Source: Thermoanaerobaculum sp. (GTDB taxonomy: Bacteria; Acidobacteriota; Thermoanaerobaculia; Multivoradales; UBA5704). Taken from it: a stretch of DNA of 64,000 nucleotides. Location: positions 1-64,000 of the forward strand of contig JAJKHS010000080.1 of assembly GCA_021154885.1 (NCBI GenBank), given 5' to 3'. Made by a program: the position numbers and the translations under genes. Shown here piece by piece: positions 46,614 through 56,493 of this stretch (position 1 is the first letter of the stretch; each line of letters starts with the position of its first letter). The notes below the pieces were generated by a model. It did no database searches, was not told the origin of the DNA, and was given only the letters and a program-made list of their open reading frames with translations.

Positions 46614-48002
46614 ATGGGCGACGGACCTTGCGAGCTGCCGGCGCGGGTGCTTGCGCGCAGGCTGAGACGGCGGCAACTGACCGCCGTCGAGGCCCTGGAG
46701 GCTCACCTCGAGCGGATCGAAGAGCGCAACCCGGTGCTCAACGCGGTCGTCTCGCTCGACGCCGGCCGAGCGCGCAAACGGGCCGAGGCGGCCGATGCCG
46801 CCCTCCGGCGCGACGAGGTCTGGGGTCCGCTCCACGGCGTCCCAATGACGCTCAAGGATGCGCACGACGTGGCCGGCCTGCGAACGACGGTGGGCACGGC
46901 GGCGCTCGACCGGATCGCGGAGGAGGACGGCACGGTGGCGGCCCGGCTGCGCGCGGCCGGCGCGATCGTCATCGGCCACACGAACGTGGCGGCCTGGTTG
47001 GCCGACCCCCTCCAGACGGCGAATCCGGTCTTTGGCCGCACCTGCAATCCCTGGGATCCGGAACGCACCCCAGGCGGCTCGAGCGGTGGCGCCGCCGCCG
47101 CGCTCGCCGCCGGCCTGACGCCCCTCGAGGTCGCCTCGGACCTCGCGGGCTCGATCCGGCTGCCGGCGCACTTTTGCGGCGTCTATGGCCTCAAGACGAC
47201 GGAGCATCGCGTGCCCTTCACCGGTTTCTTTCGCCAGCCGGACGGCGTCCCGCGATCGGTCCGCATCCTGTCCTGCCTCGGTCCCATGGCGCGCGACCTC
47301 GGCGACCTGGAGTTTGCCCTCCGCATCATCGCCGGTCCGGATGGACAGGATGGCGACGTGCCGCCGGTCCCCCTCGGTCCGCGGCGCCGGCGCCGGCTCC
47401 AGGATCTGCGTCTGGCCGTGGCCCCGGCGCTGCCCGGCGATAAAGTTGCAAAGAGCGTCCGGCAGCAGGTCGAGCGCGTGGCGGCGCAGGCTTCCGACGC
47501 TGGCGCGAGGGTGGACGAGCGTCTGCCGGACGTCGACTGGGAGGATCTTTACAAGCTGTTCGGCGATCTGGTGGCGACGATCACCGGTCTCTTTTCCCCC
47601 GGCGCCCACTTGCGGGACGAGCAACAGAAGCTGTCCTGGTATTTCGCGGCCCTCGAACGGCGCGATCGCCTGATCGCTGCCTGGCAGAAATACTTCGAAA
47701 ACCTCGACGGTCTCCTCCTGGCTCCGGCCATGACGAGCGCCTTTCCTCACTGCGAGCCGGGCACGCCGATCAAAGTCGACGGGAAGCCCGTGAGCTACTG
47801 GGAGATCGGCCGCGTGCAGACGATCTGCAATCTCACGGGCCTGCCCGGGCTGGCCGTCCCGGCCGGCCGCGACGACGACGGCCTGCCGATCGGCCTTCAG
47901 ATCGTCGGCCCCCTCTGGTCCGAGATGCGCCTGCTGGAGATCGCCCGCGAGTTGGAAAGGGCGGGGATCCTGCCCGGGTTCCAGGCACCGCCGGGCTTCT
48001 GA
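46614..48002 (+). CDS. Amidase signature family enzyme
   Basis: A 462-residue amidase from ATG 46614 (MGDGPCELPARVLARRLRRR). The Ser-cisSer-Lys triad is present: Lys in VPMTLKDAHDVAG, cis-Ser in TPGGSSGGAAAALAAG and the nucleophile in SDLAGSIRLPAHFCGVYG. The C-terminal region has NLTGLPGLAVPAG and LPIGLQIVG. It hydrolyses amide bonds; the substrate is unknown. It resembles GatA but is not adjacent to gatB or gatC, so an indoleacetamide- or 6-aminohexanoate-type role is as likely. No clear ribosome binding site. Confidence 0.92.
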   Translation: MGDGPCELPARVLARRLRRRQLTAVEALEAHLERIEERNPVLNAVVSLDAGRARKRAEAADAALRRDEVWGPLHGVPMTLKDAHDVAGLRTTVGTAALDRIAEEDGTVAARLRAAGAIVIGHTNVAAWLADPLQTANPVFGRTCNPWDPERTPGGSSGGAAAALAAGLTPLEVASDLAGSIRLPAHFCGVYGLKTTEHRVPFTGFFRQPDGVPRSVRILSCLGPMARDLGDLEFALRIIAGPDGQDGDVPPVPLGPRRRRRLQDLRLAVAPALPGDKVAKSVRQQVERVAAQASDAGARVDERLPDVDWEDLYKLFGDLVATITGLFSPGAHLRDEQQKLSWYFAALERRDRLIAAWQKYFENLDGLLLAPAMTSAFPHCEPGTPIKVDGKPVSYWEIGRVQTICNLTGLPGLAVPAGRDDDGLPIGLQIVGPLWSEMRLLEIARELERAGILPGFQAPPGF

Positions 48003-48259
48003 TCTGATGAAGTCAACCGATTCGAGCTTGGGGAGGCCCACGGATGCGCTGGATTTCCGTTCGGGGCGGACCCTCTTCTCCCGGCGGTACCTCTGAACTT
48101 GCAAGAGCTCGTCGACCTTTCGAAGAGCACCTAGCCTGTCAACGACGAGAGGTCCGCCGTTCGTGAGCTTGGCGGCGCCTCCTCTCCGCTACGGCACCAA
48201 CTGCCCGTGCACACTCGGGGCGAGAGACTGTGGTAGACTTTTTTCCGGAGGTCCGGAAG

Positions 48260-48544
48260 ATGCCCAAGGTTATCGAAGTCAAAGCTTTGTCGGATTATAG
48301 GATCTGGGTCCGCTTCGCGGACGGTACTGCTGGCGAGGTGGACTTGTCGCATCTTGCGGGGCGTGGCGTCTTCTCTCTGTGGCAAGACTACACGGCCTTT
48401 AGAGGGGTGCACCTCGGACCCAGCGGGGAGATCGCATGGAACGACGAGGTTGAGCTCTGTCCAGATAGCATTTACCTGAAGATCACCGGAAAGACCCCAG
48501 AAGAGGCCTTCCCAAACTTGGTTCGGACGGAAGTCGGTGCCTGA
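48260..48544 (+). CDS. DUF2442 domain protein
   Basis: A 94-residue protein from ATG 48260 (MPKVIEVKALSDYRIWVRFA). It has the DUF2442 beta-rich pattern: FADGTAGEVDLSHL, then GVFSLWQDYTAFRGVHLG, IAWNDEVELCPDSIYLKITG. DUF2442 genes are commonly paired with DUF4160, as here with an 8-base overlap, and the pair looks like a toxin/antitoxin-type module, although activity is unproven. Confidence 0.85.
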   Translation: MPKVIEVKALSDYRIWVRFADGTAGEVDLSHLAGRGVFSLWQDYTAFRGVHLGPSGEIAWNDEVELCPDSIYLKITGKTPEEAFPNLVRTEVGA

Positions 48545-48796
48545 GCTCTGCCGGTTCTACGGGATCATCATTAAGATGTATTTTGAAGATCATAATCCAC
48601 CCCACTTTCATGCCGAATATGGCTCGGAGGGAGCGATCGTCGACATCAATACCCTCGCCATAATATACGGTCACCTTCCTCCGCGCGCTCTTGGACTCGT
48701 TGCCGAATGGGCGTCCTTACACCAAGAGGACTGAGAGCGAACTGGCAGCGGGCAAGGAGTCTCGAACCACTCGGGAAGATCGACCCGCTGCGTTAG
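48537..48796 (+). pseudogene. DUF4160 protein, frameshifted near its end
   Basis: GTG start 48537, overlapping the DUF2442 gene. The first frame (GIIIKMYFEDHNPPHFHAEY, ALGLVAEWASLHQED) is a DUF4160 protein but hits a TGA at 48732-48734. In the -1 frame the usual end follows (ELRANWQRARSLEPLGKIDP), stopping at TAG 48794-48796. A single missing G in GAGGAGCTG would restore it. DUF4160 proteins carry the conserved HNPPHFHAEY metal-like motif. Confidence 0.75.
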
Positions 48797-48859
48797 CCTC
48801 CCAGGAGGCAAAGGTGCAGGACCGACCGGTCACCACCAATGAGCTTGAGGCGCCTCGCC

Positions 48860-49280
48860 ACAGGCCTGCGGCGAGCCGGCCAGGCTTGCGCCGGCTCTTC
48901 GCGCCCTAGCGGCACTCCCTGCCAGGATTGCGCCGCTTCATGGCAAGCCTGGCACCTCCCGTCTCGAGCTTCGCACGCCTGGTTCCAAGCCGGAGACGAG
49001 ACGCGTCGAGCTTGCCGCGACGCGTTCAGGTACTGGATCGACTCCTTCCAGGTTTGAGTCGACCCGTCAAAGGCTCGCGCCGCTTCGATCAAGCCTGCGA
49101 TGGGTCGTTCCAGGCTCGCGGCGACAGACGTCGAGCTCGCGGCGGCAGGAGGCAAGGCCGGGAGTCGAGACGTCAGGCCTGAGACGCGACGAGGCAGGCC
49201 TGGCCACCTCTCCACGAGCCTGGCCCATCTCTCCTGAAGCTTGAGGGGCGACGTCGCGAGATTGCGATGAGGTGTAGCAA
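48860..49280. repeat. Degenerate 21-bp minisatellite
   Basis: About 20 diverged units with a strict 21-bp period: consecutive units at 49153-49257 are each 21 bases long and share a core (A)GGCCTG or (A)AGCTTG near the middle. Reading either strand gives 7-residue periodic peptides, so the open frames here (for example minus 49284-48793 with RWARLVE, RWPGLPR, RVSGLTS) are by-products. No coding role is supported. The rest of 48797-49432 shows nothing else. Confidence 0.7.
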
Positions 49281-49432
49281 GCACGGGAGACTGCGAAAGG
49301 AGAACGCCGGGATCATGGGAGGCCCTCCTGAGGGAAAGACCAAGTCTGGTTCGTTAGCTCAATCGTATGCCTCTTGCGATAGACACCAGAGATCCTGCCT
49401 TACAATCAGTCCGATTTCCAAGGAGACCTCCC

Positions 49433-51217
49433 GTGCCCCAGCCCATTCGCCGCGCCGTGCTATACGTCCTTCTCCTGCTCGTCCTCGCCGCCGCCGCCGC
49501 CCCTGTGGCCGAGAAGCCGCCGGACGTGGACCTCCAGTGGGGCGTCCGCATCCCGCTGCGCGACGGCGTGGAGCTGGCCGCCACCGTTTACAAACCGGCT
49601 GGACAGAAGGAGGGTCTGCCCGTCGTCTTCACGCTCACTCCGTACATCGGCGACAGCTATCACCCGCGGGCCATGTACTTCGCCCGTCACGGCTTCGTGT
49701 ACGTGCTGGTCGACGTGCGGGGGCGCGGCAGCTCGGGCGGCACCTTCGATCCTTTTGCTCAGGAGAGCCGGGATGGTTACGACGTCGTCGAGTGGCTGGC
49801 CCGCCAGCCATGGTCGAACGGCAAGGTGGCGATGTGGGGCGGCTCCTACGCCGGCTACGACCAGTGGGCCACGGCGCGGGAGCGGCCGCCCCACCTGGCG
49901 ACCATCGTTCCCGCCGCCTCCGTCCGCCCGGGAGTGGACTTCCCCGCTCCCAAGAACATCTTCTATGCCTACGATACCCAGTGGCTGACGTTCACCAGCG
50001 GCAAGACCGGGAACGCCCAGCTCTTCGGCGAGTCGTCCTACTGGATCCAGAAGTACCGCGAGATGTACGTCAACCACCGCCCGTTCCGCGAGCTGGACCG
50101 GATCGTGGGCAATCCGAATCCCGTGTTCCAGAGATGGGTCGCCCACCCCGCGGTCGACGACTTCTGGAAGTCGATGACGCCCACTCCCGAGCAGTTTGCC
50201 AGGCTCGATCTGCCCATCCTCACCATCACCGGCCACTACGACGGCGATCAGGGCGGCGCCCTCTCTCATTACCGCGAGCATATGCTCCATGCCTCGCCGG
50301 CGGCCCGCGACCGCCACTACCTCATCATCGGCCCCTGGGATCACCCCGGCACCCGCACCCCGGTCCGCGAGGTGAGCGGCCTGACTTTCGGCGAGGCGAG
50401 CGTCCTCGACCTCAACGACCTGCACCGGCAGTGGTACGACTGGACGATGAAGAGCGGCCCCAAGCCTGCCTTCCTCAAGAAGCGGGTGGCCTACTACGTG
50501 GTGGGCCCCGGGGCCGAGGAGTGGAAGTACGCCGACTCGCTGGAGGAGATCGGCGCCCAGAAGCGCACTCTCTATCTCGCGTCCCAGAACGGCCAGGCAG
50601 GCGACGCCTATCGCTCGGGCGCCCTCGCGGACACGAAGGCCGCCGGGGCCACGGAGCCCGACCGTTGGGTTTACGATCCCCTGGACGTTCGCCCTGGCGA
50701 GGAGCTGGAGCGCGGGGACGGTGAGGCCTACCTCACCGATCAGCGCGGGGCCCTCAGCCTCTTCGGCAACGGCGCCGTCTATCACAGCGCGCCGTTCGCC
50801 GAGGCCACGGAGGTCTCCGGGCAGGTGAGGCTCTCTCTCTGGATGGCCCTCGACGTACCCGACACCGATTTTCAGGCCAGCCTCTACGAGATCCTCGCCG
50901 ACGGCAAGAGCGTCCTCCTCACCTCGGACTTCCTGCGCGCCCGCTACCGGGATTCGCTGGAGAAGGAGAGCCTGGTTCCGAAGGGCGAGATCGTGCGCTA
51001 CGAATTCACCGGCTTCTCCTGGTTCTCCCGCCGGGTCTCGAAGGGCAGCCGGCTGCGCCTGGTGGTCTCCTGCCCGAACTCCATAGCGCTCGAGAAGAAC
51101 TACAACTCGGGCGGCGTGGTGGCGGACGAGACGGCGAAAGACGCCCGCACCACCCACGTCGTCCTCTACCACGACGCCGAGCACCCGAGCGCGCTGGAGA
51201 TTCCGATCGTGAAGTGA
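49433..51217 (+). CDS. CocE/NonD family hydrolase, exported
   Basis: A 594-residue enzyme, GTG start 49433 chosen because AAGGAG lies 8 bases upstream (an ATG at 49367 is possible). Signal peptide VLYVLLLLVLAAAAAPV. The alpha/beta hydrolase core has the nucleophile in WGGSYAGYDQW, Asp in TGHYDGDQGG and His in GPWDHPGTR. The C-terminal jelly-roll (EVSGQVRLSLWMALDVPDTD) is the PepX_C domain. It is a likely X-Pro dipeptidyl-peptidase-like or ester/cocaine-esterase-like hydrolase. Substrate unknown. Confidence 0.93.
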   Translation: MPQPIRRAVLYVLLLLVLAAAAAPVAEKPPDVDLQWGVRIPLRDGVELAATVYKPAGQKEGLPVVFTLTPYIGDSYHPRAMYFARHGFVYVLVDVRGRGSSGGTFDPFAQESRDGYDVVEWLARQPWSNGKVAMWGGSYAGYDQWATARERPPHLATIVPAASVRPGVDFPAPKNIFYAYDTQWLTFTSGKTGNAQLFGESSYWIQKYREMYVNHRPFRELDRIVGNPNPVFQRWVAHPAVDDFWKSMTPTPEQFARLDLPILTITGHYDGDQGGALSHYREHMLHASPAARDRHYLIIGPWDHPGTRTPVREVSGLTFGEASVLDLNDLHRQWYDWTMKSGPKPAFLKKRVAYYVVGPGAEEWKYADSLEEIGAQKRTLYLASQNGQAGDAYRSGALADTKAAGATEPDRWVYDPLDVRPGEELERGDGEAYLTDQRGALSLFGNGAVYHSAPFAEATEVSGQVRLSLWMALDVPDTDFQASLYEILADGKSVLLTSDFLRARYRDSLEKESLVPKGEIVRYEFTGFSWFSRRVSKGSRLRLVVSCPNSIALEKNYNSGGVVADETAKDARTTHVVLYHDAEHPSALEIPIVK

Positions 51218-51282
51218 TTGGTAACAACCGTCGTCCTTCCGCGTTCTGAGAAGGAGAACAGCTTCAGAGAGAGGAGACGGCG

Positions 51283-52389
51283 ATGAGGAAGTTGTTATTG
51301 ACGATCCTTGCCTGCCTAGCTTTCGCCTGGCCGGCCGGAGCCGCCGAGGCCGGCGTGACGGTCCGGGTACGGCCTGATCCCGTGTACGTGGAGCGCGCGG
51401 GCGACCGGCAGCTCCTGAGCTTCGACTTCGAGCTGGTCAACGGTACTCAGGGCCCTCTGGAGCTGTCTCAGATCCGCATGCAGGCCTACGACAAGGCGGG
51501 GAGGCTCCTCGTCTGGGACAAGGTGGACAGCAACGGCTCCCGCCCCTCCGTCGAAGTCCTGGGTCCGCGTCGCCTGGAGCCCGGCAAGCCGCTCACGGTG
51601 TTCAATCCCTTCTCCCAGGTCGAAACGGCGGTGCCCGTCGACCACCTCCGCTTCACGTTCGTCTCCACAGGGACGGGTGGCGGCCGCGAGACCTCCACGA
51701 TCGAGGTGCGGCCCGTGGAGTACAAGCAGAAGACGGCGCTCATCCTGCCGGTCCCCGGCGCCCGCGTCTGGGCCTACGAGGCTCCCGGCTTCTACTCACA
51801 TCACCGGCGGCTCGACCTTAACGACCCGTTCAACCGCGACGTCATGAAGATGCGGCGCAACAGCCAGCGCTACGCCTTGGACCTTTCCGTAGTGGATGAG
51901 CAGGGAGAGGCCTTTCATGGCGACATCAACAAAAAGGAGAATTGGGTGGGCTTCGGAGTCCCCGTCGTGGCTCCAGCGCCCGGGACCGTCGTGGCCGCGG
52001 TGGGCGACAAGCCGAACGACATCCCCTACGACGAGGCCCTGCTCCCCAAGGACCCGACCCTCATGATCGGCAATTACGTGATCCTCGATCATGGCAACGG
52101 CGAGCACAGCCTGCTGGCCCACTTTCAGCAGGGCAGTCTCGCGGTCAAACCGGGTGATCGGGTGCGGCGCGGACAGCTCCTGGGGAGGATGGGGCGATCC
52201 GGCATGGGCTCGATCCTCGTCCACGTGCACTACGAGCTGCGCAACACTCCCGATCTCTTCGATGCGGACGGCCTGCCGGCGAGCTTCGAAGGGTTTCGTC
52301 GCGTCGGGAGCCCGAAGCCGGAGAATGGGCGGATCGCTCCGGGATGGATCGTGATCACCGAGCCGGTTGCGATCAGGAAACCGGACTGA
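51283..52389 (+). CDS. Secreted M23-family (LytM-like) protein
   Basis: A 368-residue protein with signal peptide LLLTILACLAFAWPAGAAEA. The N-terminal 130 residues are a beta-sandwich. The M23 domain at about 180-340 has QRYALDLSVVD where many members have HxxxD (this QRYAxD variant is usual in one subgroup), HSLLAHFQQGS and HVHYELRNTP with the metal and catalytic His. It probably cuts peptidoglycan peptides or related targets in the periplasm. Follows the CocE-like gene by 65 bases. Confidence 0.82.
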   Translation: MRKLLLTILACLAFAWPAGAAEAGVTVRVRPDPVYVERAGDRQLLSFDFELVNGTQGPLELSQIRMQAYDKAGRLLVWDKVDSNGSRPSVEVLGPRRLEPGKPLTVFNPFSQVETAVPVDHLRFTFVSTGTGGGRETSTIEVRPVEYKQKTALILPVPGARVWAYEAPGFYSHHRRLDLNDPFNRDVMKMRRNSQRYALDLSVVDEQGEAFHGDINKKENWVGFGVPVVAPAPGTVVAAVGDKPNDIPYDEALLPKDPTLMIGNYVILDHGNGEHSLLAHFQQGSLAVKPGDRVRRGQLLGRMGRSGMGSILVHVHYELRNTPDLFDADGLPASFEGFRRVGSPKPENGRIAPGWIVITEPVAIRKPD

Positions 52390-52442
52390 GAGCGGAGAAA
52401 CGGCCCGGCGATCCCGCCCGGACCGTTCCTCGGGTGATTCGA

Positions 52443-52730
52443 TCAGTGCTTGTCGTGATGCTCGTCAAACTTCAGAGCGAGATTCAATTGCTCGATGGCG
52501 CGCTTGCTGGCCTCGATCGCCTCCACCCGGTGACCGCCGAAGTCGTGCGGGGCCTTCTGCATATAGTCGACGGCATCCTGCAGGTCCTTGATGGCAATGG
52601 CGATCCGCGGATGCTCCCGCTTCTCCTTGCCAAGCCCCTTCGCGGCGAACGACGGCGACAGCGGCAGAACGAGGAGCAGCAAGGCGGCGAGGGCGACGAG
52701 AGCGAGCTTGCGGGGGAGGCTGAAACGCAT
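52443..52730 (-). CDS. Small exported protein of unknown function
   Basis: A 95-residue protein behind a clear AAAGGAGA site. Signal peptide LALVALAALLLLVLPLSPSF. The mature part has IKDLQDAVDYMQKAPHDFGG, then HRVEAIEASKRAIEQLNLAL, an amphipathic helical pair with His near both ends. Similar short proteins are widespread in Acidobacteriota and related bacteria. Function unknown. Confidence 0.75.
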   Translation of the reverse strand: MRFSLPRKLALVALAALLLLVLPLSPSFAAKGLGKEKREHPRIAIAIKDLQDAVDYMQKAPHDFGGHRVEAIEASKRAIEQLNLALKFDEHHDKH

Positions 52731-52842
52731 GGGAAATCTCCTTTGGGTTCATGGGTTCTTGGCAGATCTCTGCTGCCGAGGATGGAACCCGCCAACGCCC
52801 GATCTCCTGCGGCCTCGCCCACAGCCTGCTAAGATCCGAACC

Positions 52843-53094
52843 ATGAGCGATCCCAAACCCGAAGTGGGCACCATCGCCTGGGTGGACCTCACCGTCCCCG
52901 AGACCCTGCGCGATTTCTACCGCGACGTCGCCGGCTGGCGGCCGGCGCCGGTCGCGGACCTCGACGCCAGCATCGCCCGCTGCCTCGAACGGGGCGGCAA
53001 GGTCGTCGCCGGTCGCAGGTCCATGGGTCAGGCCCGTTTCTGCGTCATCCAGGACCCCGCCGGCGCCGTGGCGGCGCTCTATCAGGCGGCGTAG
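52843..53094 (+). CDS. VOC/glyoxalase-like protein with an internal deletion
   Basis: An 83-residue protein from ATG 52843. The ends match VOC proteins: TIAWVDLTVPETLRDFYRDV at the N-terminus and ADLDASIARCLERGGKVVAG plus RFCVIQDPAGAVAALYQ at the C-terminus. Roughly 45 residues that normally lie between GWRPAPV and ADLDAS are missing in frame, which removes one beta-alpha-beta unit. So it is either a remnant or a minimal domain. No metal-ligand set is complete. Confidence 0.65.
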   Translation: MSDPKPEVGTIAWVDLTVPETLRDFYRDVAGWRPAPVADLDASIARCLERGGKVVAGRRSMGQARFCVIQDPAGAVAALYQAA

Positions 53095-53121
53095 ACCGGA
53101 GGCGAAGAGGCCCGGCGCCCG

Positions 53122-53394
53122 TTAGGTGTTCTTGTCGTAGGACTCTACAACCGGCCTCAGTTGCCTGACGAGATCCGGTGCCTTTGTTTCGGCAACGTCC
53201 CAGACAATGAAATAGTCAACGTCCGAGTAATTATGAATGAGACGGTCCCTCATACCGGCAACTTTCTTCCATTCAATCTCGGAAATTGTTCTCGGAAGGG
53301 AGAAGTCCTCAAAGGACGTCTCCGCTACCTGAGTCATCAGGAACTCAGCCTCAAGAAGGATGTCGCGGAGAAGCTCAAGCGTCGATGGTTGCAT
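53122..53394 (-). CDS. hepT: HepT-like HEPN toxin, shortened
   Basis: A 90-residue protein (MQPSTLELLRDILLEAEFLM). It keeps the active motif RDRLIHNY in VAGMRDRLIHNYSDVDYFIV, with Tyr in place. About 25 residues are missing between SLPRT and EWKKVAGM, where the second HEPN helix (usually RNLEIIGEAA-like) should be. Fold and activity are doubtful. It follows mntA with a 20-base overlap, in the standard order. Confidence 0.7.
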   Translation of the reverse strand: MQPSTLELLRDILLEAEFLMTQVAETSFEDFSLPRTISEIEWKKVAGMRDRLIHNYSDVDYFIVWDVAETKAPDLVRQLRPVVESYDKNT

Positions 53395-53668
53395 AGCGAA
53401 CGGTCGGAAGAATCAGCCGCGCTTTTCTTTGACTCAATGAGCCGTCGGTCACAAGATCGATAGATCTCTGGAAGAGTCCTTGAAGAAGCTCGTAGATGGC
53501 GAAGAAATTATCATAAGACTTCATCTCCGCAGCGAATTCGAGATAGACGTCAACGTCGCTCTCCGGCGTGTCCTCGCCTCTGGCGAAAGAGCCGAACACG
53601 CCAATTCGCCGCGCACCGAGGGCGCGCAACTCAGCGCCATGAGTTTCCATCAATCTGAGTGGATTCAT
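53375..53668 (-). CDS. mntA: MntA-like nucleotidyltransferase
   Basis: A 97-residue protein (MNPLRLMETHGAELRALGAR) with the signature GSFARGEDTPESDVDVYLEF (GS..RG......SD.DV). This is the minimal nucleotidyltransferase typical of HepT antitoxins, ending with the third acidic region IDLVTDGSLSQ. It is followed by the shortened hepT. Part of a second HEPN/MNT pair, unrelated in sequence to that at 19438-20260. Confidence 0.85.
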   Translation of the reverse strand: MNPLRLMETHGAELRALGARRIGVFGSFARGEDTPESDVDVYLEFAAEMKSYDNFFAIYELLQGLFQRSIDLVTDGSLSQRKARLILPTVRYATIDA

Positions 53669-53690
53669 ATCGTTGGCCTCTCAATAGCCT

Positions 53691-54679
53691 CTACTCCCGC
53701 CGATTCACCCACTCCCACCCGAACCGCCCCTTGATACAGAGGTGGCCGCGGGTGACGTCGTTGTCGAGAGGCGAGGTGACCTTGACGATCTTCTCTTCCT
53801 GGACGTGGACGGTGAGCGTGCAGCCGACGCCGCAGTAGGGGCAGATGGTGTCGGTGGCGGTCTGTTGGGATTCGTCCCAGGTGCCGGCCTGGCGCATGTC
53901 GAATTCGCTCTTGAACATCAGCGCGCCCGTGGGGCAGACGCCGATGCAGTTGCCGCAGTAGACGCAGGCCGAGTCCGGCAGCGGCACGTCGTACTCGGTG
54001 GAGATGCGGGCGTCGAAGCCGCGGCCGGCGAGCGCGATGGCGAAGGTGTTCTGCGCGTCCGTGCCGCAGGCCTCGACGCATTTGTAGCAGACGATGCACT
54101 TCGAGTAATCGCGGACGTAGAGCTCATTGTCCACTTTTACCGGCTGGCCCACGGTGGCGGCGCAGCCGTCGTGAGGAACACCCGGCGGATGATGATGGCC
54201 GGGCCGGGCGGCGTCGCGCTCGCCGGCGCGGGCCGGGGGTGCCGGCGGACCGAAGCGCTCGGGCTTGGCGTCGTACCGCTCCATATAATCCTGGATCTGC
54301 GGCGCGGTCGAAAGGTCCACGGAGGAGCCCAGCAGCTCCAGCACGAGCTTGCGGGAGAGGCGCACACGCTCGGAGTCGGTGCTCACCTTCATCCCCGGCT
54401 CGGCCTTGCGCGAGCAGGCGGGGACGAGCGTGCGCGAGCCCTCGACCTCCACCACGCAGATGCGGCAGACGTTGACCGGCGTCAGGTTTTCCAGGAAGCA
54501 GAGCGTGGGCGTCTCGATCCCGAGCTGGCGCGCGGCGTCGAGCAGTGTCGCGCCTTCGGGCACGGCGACGCTCTGGCCGTCGATCGTCAGCTCCACCGTG
54601 CGGCGCGGGCGCGGCGGCGGGGGCATCGGCACCGGACCGCGGGGGACGGGGATCTTGGCGTCGGGCGCATCCTGGGAAA

Positions 54680-54683
<4 letters not shown>
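53691..54683 (-). CDS. Formate dehydrogenase iron-sulfur arm (split N-terminal part of FdhA)
   Basis: A 330-residue protein from ATG 54683, overlapping fdhB by ATGA. Residues 28-120 are a plant-type 2Fe-2S domain (ETPTLCFLENLTPVNVCRIC). The HHHPPGVPHDG ligand set, two 4Fe-4S ferredoxin motifs (CIVCYKCVEACGTDAQ and CVYCGNCIGVCPTGAL) and a terminal CPYCGVGCTLTV 4Fe-4S motif follow. It ends GHLCIKGRFGWEWVNRRE, exactly where the FdhA catalytic part begins (DTRLTTPLVRDNG). In many bacteria these are one polypeptide. It passes electrons from the molybdenum site to FdhB. Confidence 0.88.
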
Positions 54684-56479
<1,796 letters not shown>

Positions 56480-56493
56480 GCAGGCTCTCCGGC

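Noticed and set aside
48860-49280. CRISPR array
   Set aside because: Units are contiguous, degenerate, 21 bp long and without spacers.
48793-49284. 163-codon protein of the minus strand over the minisatellite
   Set aside because: Heptad periodicity comes from the DNA repeat; no ribosome binding site, and frames on both strands are equally open.
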